In this document: positions 12,882 to 18,422 of the stretch, piece by piece | Numbering within the stretch: position 1 is the first letter of the stretch | Layout of the letters: the number at the start of each line of letters is the position of its first letter | Assembly (NCBI GenBank): GCA_023249715.1 | Contig: JAHFCA010000008.1 | Location: 1 to 18,422 of the forward strand | Direction of reading: 5' to 3' | Source of the DNA: Elusimicrobiota bacterium | Lineage (GTDB): Bacteria; Elusimicrobiota; Elusimicrobia; 2-02-FULL-39-32 | DNA: 18,422 nucleotides | The notes under the pieces: generated by a model | Told to the model about the DNA's origin: nothing | What the model saw: only the letters and a program-made list of their open reading frames with translations | Databases searched by the model: none | Translations under genes and position numbers: made by a program

Positions 12882-13757
12882 GTGAGAAATAATAGTTTTA
12901 AAAAGAGTGCATTTCTTTCGGGAATTGCGGTAGATCCCGCTCCTAGAATTGTTTTGGAGAAGGGTTCCAAAGAATTTACAATGCGGGCGATGGACCTGAT
13001 TGCGCCCATTGGGATGGGACAACGGGGGCTCATTGTGGCGCCGCCGGGTTCTGGGAAAACAACGTTTTTGAAACATCTGTGCCAGTCTGTTTCGGCCAGT
13101 TGCCCAGACATAAAACTCTATGCGTTGCTAGTGGATGAGAGGCCGGAAGAGGTAACGGATTTTAAGAGGGCGGTAAAGGCTGCGGTGTGGTCCTCTTCTT
13201 CAGATGAAACATATGAACACCATATTCAAATGGCAGATCAACTCATGCGCCAAGCTATGGACGAGGCGGGGCGAGGGGAGAATGTAATGGTGGTGATAGA
13301 TTCGTTGACGCGCCTTTCCCGCGTGCACAATGCGGAACAGAGGCAAGGAGGGCGAGTGATGTCGGGCGGAGTGGGGGCGGGAGCTCTGGAGATACCCCGT
13401 AGAATTTTTGGCGCGGCAAGAAAAATAGAAAACGGAGGGTCGCTGTCCATTATTGCCACAATTTTAGTAGATACAGGGAGTCGTATGGACCAGGTGATTT
13501 TTGAAGAATTCAAAGGAACGGGGAATATGGAGCTGGTTCTTTCTCGCGAAGTGGCTCAGCAAAGGATATTCCCAGCTATTGATGTAGCCAAAAGCGGTAC
13601 GCGTAAAGAAGAAATTTTATTTGAAAAGAGCGAACTTGAAAAAGTAAGAAAGTTGCGGGCAGCTCTGGCTGATCTCAAACCGGTTGAAGCCGCTCAGACA
13701 CTTTGGGATTTGCTGCACAGCCATTCTACCAACCAGGACCTTCTTTTTAAAGTTTAA
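12882..13757 (+). CDS. rho: Transcription termination factor Rho, lacking the N-terminal RNA-binding domain
   Basis: 291 residues covering only the RecA-like motor (E. coli Rho has 419). Present are Walker A APPGSGKT (53-60), VDERPEEVTDF (84-94), Walker B VMVVIDSLTRLSR (135-147), the Q-loop region GGRVMSGGVGAGAL (156-169), FEEFKGTGNMEL (207-218) and the R-loop/arginine segment KSGTRKEE (237-244). The N-terminal helix bundle and OB-fold that form the primary RNA site are absent: an in-frame TAA lies at 12876, two codons before the GTG, and remnants and repeats occupy the upstream DNA. No Shine-Dalgarno is seen. The motor motifs are intact, so it may be a recent truncation at the island edge or a specialised motor-only paralogue. 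Confidence 0.85.
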   Translation: MRNNSFKKSAFLSGIAVDPAPRIVLEKGSKEFTMRAMDLIAPIGMGQRGLIVAPPGSGKTTFLKHLCQSVSASCPDIKLYALLVDERPEEVTDFKRAVKAAVWSSSSDETYEHHIQMADQLMRQAMDEAGRGENVMVVIDSLTRLSRVHNAEQRQGGRVMSGGVGAGALEIPRRIFGAARKIENGGSLSIIATILVDTGSRMDQVIFEEFKGTGNMELVLSREVAQQRIFPAIDVAKSGTRKEEILFEKSELEKVRKLRAALADLKPVEAAQTLWDLLHSHSTNQDLLFKV

Positions 13758-14930
13758 TTGATCTCCAAAAAAGATGTAGTTATTATTGGAGCAGGCGCAG
13801 CGGGCTTAATGTGCGCCATAGAGGCGGGGAAAAGGGGGCGCTCTGTTTTAGTCATAGAACGCTCCGAAAAAATTGGCAAAAAAATTCTTATTTCTGGCGG
13901 AGGCCGCTGCAATTTTACCAACCGGAGTGTAACATTCCAAAATTTTATTTCTGAAAACCCTCATTTTTGTAAATCTGCTCTTTCGCGGTTTACTCCGCAG
14001 GATTTTATAACCTTAGTTGAAAAACATGGGATACCGTATCATGAAAAAAAGTTAGGTCAATTGTTTTGTGATACGAGTTCGACTGAAATTATTCATCTGC
14101 TGGAAAAGGAATGCCAAGCAGCGCATGTGGAAATTATAACGAGCGCGGATGTCTTAAAAATATTAAAAAATAACTGCTTTGAAATAGGAACGAATCAAGG
14201 AAATTTTGAATCGCAATCTCTTGTGATTGCAACGGGGGGATTATCTATTCCTAAAATGGGGGCAACCGCTTTTGGATATGAAATGGCAAAACAATTTGGA
14301 CTCCCTATTGTGGAGTGTAACCCGGCTCTGGTTCCCTTTACTTGGAGCAAAAAAGATGCGGAGACGTTTGGAAGTTTAGCGGGGATATCCTTCCCTGCGA
14401 GGGTACGGTTTGGCAATCAATCTTTCTATGAGGATATTTTGATAACACACAAGGGACTGAGCGGGCCGGCGATTCTGCAAATTTCCTCTTACTGGCAACA
14501 CGGGGCTCCGGTTTATGTTGATCTTTTGCCAGAAAAAAATATTTTAGAAACATTCATAAAAGGACGGAATTCCGGTTTAGAGTTAAGCGTGGTACTGGCG
14601 CAATATCTTCCCAAACGATTTATTCAAAAATGGTGGGAACAGATGGTTCCGGAAAAATTTTCTGGCCCATGTTCCGATAAAGAATTAAAAGAGATTTTAG
14701 ATCGGATACATTCCTGGCCAATAATCCCTAGCGGCACAGAGGGATATGATAAGGCAGAGGTAACCAGTGGGGGGGTCCATACCACGGAATTTTCTTCCAC
14801 CACATTGGAATCTAAAAAAGTGAAGGGGCTATTTTTTATTGGGGAGGTGATGGATGTCACCGGCCATTTAGGAGGGTATAACTTCCAGTGGGCGTGGTCG
14901 AGCGGCTTTGCTGCCGGTCAGTTTGTTTAA
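13758..14930 (+). CDS. BaiN/HI0933-family FAD-dependent oxidoreductase
   Basis: A 390-residue flavoprotein, full length for the family. The N-terminal Rossmann motif is VVIIGAGAAGLMCAIEAG (7-24), with ERSEKIGKKILISGGGRCNFTN (34-55) as family signature. VIATGGLSIPKMGATAFGY lies in the middle, and the C-terminus contains TSGGVHTTEF and the FAD-closing FFIGEVMDVTGHLGGYNFQWAWSSG. Relatives include the bile-acid enzyme BaiN, but most are uncharacterised, so the substrate is unknown. The TTG at 13758 is the first codon after the rho stop (same frame, zero gap) and the only start that keeps the dinucleotide fold, so translation probably depends on ribosomes terminating on rho. It ends 20 bp from the convergent thrC, with no clear terminator. 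Confidence 0.92.
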   Translation: MISKKDVVIIGAGAAGLMCAIEAGKRGRSVLVIERSEKIGKKILISGGGRCNFTNRSVTFQNFISENPHFCKSALSRFTPQDFITLVEKHGIPYHEKKLGQLFCDTSSTEIIHLLEKECQAAHVEIITSADVLKILKNNCFEIGTNQGNFESQSLVIATGGLSIPKMGATAFGYEMAKQFGLPIVECNPALVPFTWSKKDAETFGSLAGISFPARVRFGNQSFYEDILITHKGLSGPAILQISSYWQHGAPVYVDLLPEKNILETFIKGRNSGLELSVVLAQYLPKRFIQKWWEQMVPEKFSGPCSDKELKEILDRIHSWPIIPSGTEGYDKAEVTSGGVHTTEFSSTTLESKKVKGLFFIGEVMDVTGHLGGYNFQWAWSSGFAAGQFV

Positions 14931-14950
14931 AGCAAGAGAAAAGCAAAAAT

Positions 14951-16027
14951 TTAGATTGTGCTAGAGAGAATTTTTTCCAGTGCGGGAAGCGTAGGTTGGA
15001 TGGTTTCTGGTTTTTCTATTGTTTGGATGGCTCGTTCAGGATCTTTAAGGCCGTGGCCAGTTAAGATACAGACAATGCGTAATTTGATTACTCTTTTTTC
15101 TAATGTGCCTTTAACAATATATTTTTTTAGACCGGCAATGCTCGCCGCAGAGGCAGGCTCGCAAAAAACTCCTTCCGTTTTGGCAACCATCTTATAAGCT
15201 TCTAAAATTTCTTGGTCGGTTACAGAATCGATAACCCCGGCAGATTCGTCGCGGGCTTTTTCCGCTGATTTCCAAGAGGCGGGGTTTCCAATGCGGATGG
15301 CGGTAGCGATAGTTTCGGGATTTTTAATCGGTTTTCCTTTTACAATGGGGCTGGCCCCTTCCGCCTGAAAACCCATCATCTTGGGTAAATTGATGCAGAG
15401 GCCGCGGTCGTTATACTCTTTGTACCCTTTCCAGTAGGCGGAAATATTCCCGGCGTTCCCTACGGGCATAAATTGAAAGTCGGGGGCGTCTCCTAATTCA
15501 TCGGCAATTTCAAAGGCGCCTGTTTTTTGTCCTTCGATGCGATACGGGTTGATGGAATTGACAAGCGTAATTGGGTGGCGGGTGGTAGCCTCTTTGACCA
15601 GTGTAAGAGCATCATCAAAATTGCCTTCCACGGCAATTACTTTTGCGCCATGCATTAAAGCTTGGGAAAGTTTTCCGAGAGCAATGTTTCCCTCTGGGAT
15701 TAAGACAATGCATTGAATTCCCGCTTGCGCCGCGTAGGCGGCGGCGCTGGCGGAGGTATTCCCTGTGGAGGCGCACATAATCGCTTTGGATTTTTCTTCC
15801 ACCGCTTTTGAGACCGCCACTGTCATCCCACGATCTTTAAAAGAACCGGTAGGGTTTAAGCCTTCGCACTTTAAATAAATTTCATAGGAAGAGTCTACGC
15901 CTAAAGCTTTTGCTAAATTTTTGGCTGGAAGGAGAGGCGTGTTCCCTTCCCGCAACGTAACAACGGGAGTTTTTTCCGTTACTGGAAGAAATTGACGATA
16001 GCGTTCAATAATTCCTACGTGCTCCAT
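14951..16027 (-). CDS. thrC: Threonine synthase
   Basis: A 358-residue PLP enzyme that converts O-phosphohomoserine to threonine, the last step of the pathway. It is the short class resembling B. subtilis ThrC. The start region YRQFLPVT...TLREGNTPLLPAKNLAK is typical. The PLP lysine is K64 in NPTGSFKDRGM, the STGNTSASAAAYAA phosphate loop is at ~87-100, and PVGNAGNISAYWKGY lies at ~192-206. The ATG at 16027 is preceded by TTTGGGGTAACCCT; GGGG about 7 nt upstream is the only ribosome-binding candidate and comes from the end of the foldback repeat 16036-16196. It is downstream of hom in the same direction. Confidence 0.96.
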   Translation of the reverse strand: MEHVGIIERYRQFLPVTEKTPVVTLREGNTPLLPAKNLAKALGVDSSYEIYLKCEGLNPTGSFKDRGMTVAVSKAVEEKSKAIMCASTGNTSASAAAYAAQAGIQCIVLIPEGNIALGKLSQALMHGAKVIAVEGNFDDALTLVKEATTRHPITLVNSINPYRIEGQKTGAFEIADELGDAPDFQFMPVGNAGNISAYWKGYKEYNDRGLCINLPKMMGFQAEGASPIVKGKPIKNPETIATAIRIGNPASWKSAEKARDESAGVIDSVTDQEILEAYKMVAKTEGVFCEPASAASIAGLKKYIVKGTLEKRVIKLRIVCILTGHGLKDPERAIQTIEKPETIQPTLPALEKILSSTI

Positions 16028-16035
16028 AGGGTTAC

Positions 16036-16196
16036 CCCAAATAATTCAGTTGGAAAGCGGAATTCGAATGAAAATATGGCATTTTTTTCTTCACAAAAAA
16101 GTTCGCACATGCCCATAAGCATGCTTGAACTTTTTTATTTCGAAAAAAAAGCCATCTTTTCATTCTGGGTTCACGCTTCCAACTGAATTGTTTGGG
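16036..16196. repeat. Foldback (MITE/REP-like) element between hom and thrC
   Basis: A nested palindrome spanning nearly the whole intergenic region. The outer arms begin CCCAAATAATTCAGTTGGAA on the left and, read as complement, CCCAAACAATTCAGTTGGAA on the right. Pairing continues through ATGAAAAxATGGC and a run of T/A. An inner hairpin (AAAAAAGTTC...GAACTTTTTT, 16095-16136) resembles a bidirectional terminator. It starts directly at the hom stop and ends 8 bp from the thrC ATG. The same arm sequence occurs at 2661-2689 and 4062-4115. Confidence 0.88.
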
Positions 16197-17498
16197 TTAG
16201 CGGCCATCCTCCTCTATGCGAATAAAGATTGCGTTCGATTTTGTTATGGGAAGCTGATTAATTTGCTGGAGCGCTTTTTGTACCTTCCCTTCTTCCGCTA
16301 AATGGGTGGTTAAAATAATGGGGACACCCTTTTTTTCCGGATGAATAGTCTTCGGCTGGTAAACAGAGGCTATAGAAACATTTGAATCTCCTAAAATACC
16401 GGCGATTTTTGCCAACACCCCGGGTTTGTCTTCCATGGCAAAACGGAGATAATATTTTGAAGAAATTTTTTCGTGGTTAAGAATGGAAACTTTGTCTTTG
16501 GGATCGTAGATAATATAGGGAAGCTTTCCCGCCGTTCCTTGCGCTACCTGTCGGGCTAAGTAGATGATATCGGCCACTACATTCGACGCAGCTGCCATCA
16601 TGCCCGCTCCTTTTCCGTAAAACATAACATCGTCTGCGGCATCGCCGGTAATAGAGATCGCATTATATTCATTTCTTACCGATATAAAGGGATGTTTTAA
16701 TGGAAGCAGAGTGGGGTGCACTTTTACTTCTATTTCCCCGGCAGAATCTTTGGCGATGCCTAAAAGCTTAAGGCCATACCCTAACTCCTGCGCCACTTGC
16801 AGATCATAGAGTTCCAGTTTGGAAATACCTTCACAATAGACATCGGAAATTTTGATCCAGCTCCCAAAGGCGATCGAGGAGAGAATGACCAATTTATGGG
16901 CGGTATCGGTTCCCTCAATATCAAAAGAAGGATCGCTTTCCGCAAAGCCCGCTTTTTGCGCTGCTTTGAGAGCTTGTTCAAATGAAATATTTTTTTCCAC
17001 CATTTGAGTTAGAATAAAATTGGTGGTCCCATTTAAAATTCCTATAATTTTTTTAATCTGGTTGGCGGCCAAGCCCTCATTTAAACCTTGAATAACGGGA
17101 ATACCTCCTCCCACTGCCGCTTCAAAATAGATTTGCCGTTCGTGCTTTTGCGCTACCATTAATATCTCGTCCAAGTACTTCGCTAAGACCGCTTTATTAG
17201 CGGTGACCACGTGCTTTCCTGCTCGGATCGCTTCTAAAATAATGGTTCGGGCAGGTTCGTACCCGCCGATGAGTTCTACCACAATATCGATCGATTTATC
17301 CGCAAGAATTTCTTTGTAGTCCTTTAATATCCCATCGTTGAGACCGATTTCCGGTTTAGAGGTGGCAATCGTATCACAGAATTTAGTGAGAGCCACTTCG
17401 GTTCCCACCAGTTTGTTAATGCGCAAATTTTGGGACTTTATAATTTTAGCGACTCCCGTCCCTACCGTGCCTAAGCCAATTAATCCTACCTGAACCAT
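16197..17498 (-). CDS. hom: Homoserine dehydrogenase
   Basis: A 433-residue enzyme that reduces aspartate semialdehyde to homoserine with NAD(P)H. It shows the N-terminal dinucleotide motif GLIGLGTVGTGV (5-16), VELIGGYEPA and HVVTANKAVLAKY (~92-105). The catalytic region includes GILNGTTNFILTQM and DPSFDIEGTDTAHKL, with conserved Glu, Asp and Lys. From ~350 on there is an ACT domain (YYLRFAMEDKPGVLAKIAGIL...VSIASVYQ), the usual site for feedback inhibition by threonine. The length is that of monofunctional Hom (about 430). The ATG at 17498 follows the aminotransferase stop by 2 nt, with GGGGA in the end of that gene as the ribosome-binding site, so the two are coupled. thrC follows after the foldback element. 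Confidence 0.97.
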   Translation of the reverse strand: MVQVGLIGLGTVGTGVAKIIKSQNLRINKLVGTEVALTKFCDTIATSKPEIGLNDGILKDYKEILADKSIDIVVELIGGYEPARTIILEAIRAGKHVVTANKAVLAKYLDEILMVAQKHERQIYFEAAVGGGIPVIQGLNEGLAANQIKKIIGILNGTTNFILTQMVEKNISFEQALKAAQKAGFAESDPSFDIEGTDTAHKLVILSSIAFGSWIKISDVYCEGISKLELYDLQVAQELGYGLKLLGIAKDSAGEIEVKVHPTLLPLKHPFISVRNEYNAISITGDAADDVMFYGKGAGMMAAASNVVADIIYLARQVAQGTAGKLPYIIYDPKDKVSILNHEKISSKYYLRFAMEDKPGVLAKIAGILGDSNVSIASVYQPKTIHPEKKGVPIILTTHLAEEGKVQKALQQINQLPITKSNAIFIRIEEDGR

Positions 17499-17500
17499 GG

Positions 17501-18422
17501 TTAAATTGTCCCCTTTTTTAAAAATTTATTGAACCGTAAGAGCACATCGTGAAATCGTTTATCGTGCGTTACTAAAGCCATCCGAATAAATCCTTCGCCA
17601 TAAGGGCCAAACCCAATTCCGGGAGCTACCGCAACCCCTGTTTCTTTTAAAAGTCTCTCAGAGAATGAGAGCGACCCTTCTTTTTTGAAAATTTTTGGAA
17701 TCTCTGCCCATAAATACATGGTCGCTTTAGGAGCAGGAACTTCCCAACCAATTTTTGCCAACCCTTTTACCATAAAATCTCTTCTTTTTTGATAGGTGAG
17801 CACCGTCTCCCGCACACACTCCTGGGAAGATTTTAATGCCCAGCAAGCGGCCAATTGAATGAACGATGGAATCCCATAATCTAAAAAGGATTTTAATTTT
17901 TCTAACGGAGCGATCCATCTATCGCCGCCGACCGCGAATCCCACGCGCCAGCCGGCCATGTTGTAGGTTTTAGAGAATGAAAAAAATTCTATTCCCACCT
18001 CTTTAGCTCCCGGCACCTGCATAAATGAGGGGGCCGTGTATCCATCGAATGTCACTTCTGAATAGGCGTTGTCGTGAATCACTAAGATGTCGTATTTTTT
18101 TGCGAAGCGGATTACGTCTTCAAAAAAACTTAAATTCTCCACGACTGCCGCCGTGGGGTTGTTGGGATAATTTAAAATAAGAAGTTTCGCTTTTTTGGCG
18201 ATTTTTTCGGGAATAGACCACAGGTTGGGCAGATAATTATTTTCTGGTTTTAAGGGCAAAAAGTGAACCTTGCCGCCAGAGAGATAAACGCCATTAAAGT
18301 GCACTGGGTATCCCGGGTTCCCGACTAATGCCAAATCGTTCGGATTCAAATAAGCCATGCATAGATGGGCAATCCCCTCTTTAGAACCAATGAGCGCCAA
18401 TACTTCTTTTTGGGGGTTGAGA
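17501..18422 (-). CDS. Class I/II aminotransferase, AlaC/DapL-like (5' end outside window)
   Basis: At least 307 residues are in the window; the frame stays open to the edge (LNPQKEVLALIGSKEGIAHL), so the N-terminal ~90 residues are missing. It is a fold-type I PLP enzyme with GNPGYPVH, LILNYPNNPTAAVV, IHDNAYSEVTFDGY and the PLP-lysine motif SFSKTYNMAGWRVGF, then PKATMYLWAEIP and VAPGIGFGPYGEGFIRMAL. The sequence is close to the AlaC/LL-diaminopimelate aminotransferase group. Placement next to hom and thrC suggests a role in the aspartate family (aspartate, alanine or diaminopimelate transamination), but the substrate cannot be assigned from this part. It is the first gene of the visible operon. 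Confidence 0.92.
   Translation of the reverse strand, partial: LNPQKEVLALIGSKEGIAHLCMAYLNPNDLALVGNPGYPVHFNGVYLSGGKVHFLPLKPENNYLPNLWSIPEKIAKKAKLLILNYPNNPTAAVVENLSFFEDVIRFAKKYDILVIHDNAYSEVTFDGYTAPSFMQVPGAKEVGIEFFSFSKTYNMAGWRVGFAVGGDRWIAPLEKLKSFLDYGIPSFIQLAACWALKSSQECVRETVLTYQKRRDFMVKGLAKIGWEVPAPKATMYLWAEIPKIFKKEGSLSFSERLLKETGVAVAPGIGFGPYGEGFIRMALVTHDKRFHDVLLRFNKFLKKGTI

Noticed and set aside
12882..13100. Minus-strand ORFs opposite the start of rho
   Set aside because: They are antisense shadows of the clearly conserved Rho motor sequence.

Overview
The window looks like a chromosomal segment of an uncultured bacterium with moderate-to-low GC and the standard code. It opens inside a bacterial 23S rRNA gene, roughly at E. 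coli position 1000, and closes inside an aminotransferase gene. Two group I introns in essential RNA genes, abundant small palindromic repeats, a long mannose-1-phosphate guanylyltransferase/phosphomannomutase-like fusion protein (cyanobacterial type) and an aspartate-family biosynthesis operon suggest a little-studied candidate phylum. An Omnitrophota- or Margulisbacteria-like organism is a guess; the sequence alone does not settle it.

Positions 1-4050 (plus strand) form an information-processing block. The 3' two thirds of 23S rRNA are split at the peptidyl-transferase helix 93 by a 609-nt group I intron encoding a LAGLIDADG endonuclease. 5S rRNA follows, then a canonical L10 leader with an attenuator, rplJ, rplL and tRNA-Pro(UGG). 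rplJL has left its usual rplKA...rpoBC context and sits directly behind an rRNA operon.

Positions 4127-7021 (minus strand) hold the 837-residue sugar-nucleotide fusion protein and a tiny exported metal-ribbon protein.

Positions 7148-12881 are an accessory island. It starts with tRNA-Asn(GUU), whose anticodon is split by a second group I intron of 568 nt. The HNH endonuclease ORF of that intron lies in the P1 loop and starts on the first intron nucleotide. Next come a HigBA-like toxin-antitoxin pair with a palindromic operator inside its promoter, a Fic protein behind a promoter embedded in 11-bp-phased TTGGCGA repeats, a mazEF pair and an AAA/DUF4143 ATPase. Gene debris and foldback elements lie between these genes: three copies of an unrecognised protein tail containing WNDFRT, a fragment of a chemotaxis receptor, and a MITE-like element. 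The island ends at a Rho factor gene that lacks the whole N-terminal RNA-binding domain.

Positions 12882-14930 (plus) carry this truncated rho and a BaiN/HI0933-type flavoprotein in tandem. Positions 14951-18422 (minus) carry an AlaC/DapL-like aminotransferase (cut by the window edge), homoserine dehydrogenase and threonine synthase. This is a threonine-branch operon in which a 165-bp foldback repeat separates hom from thrC and supplies the thrC ribosome-binding region.
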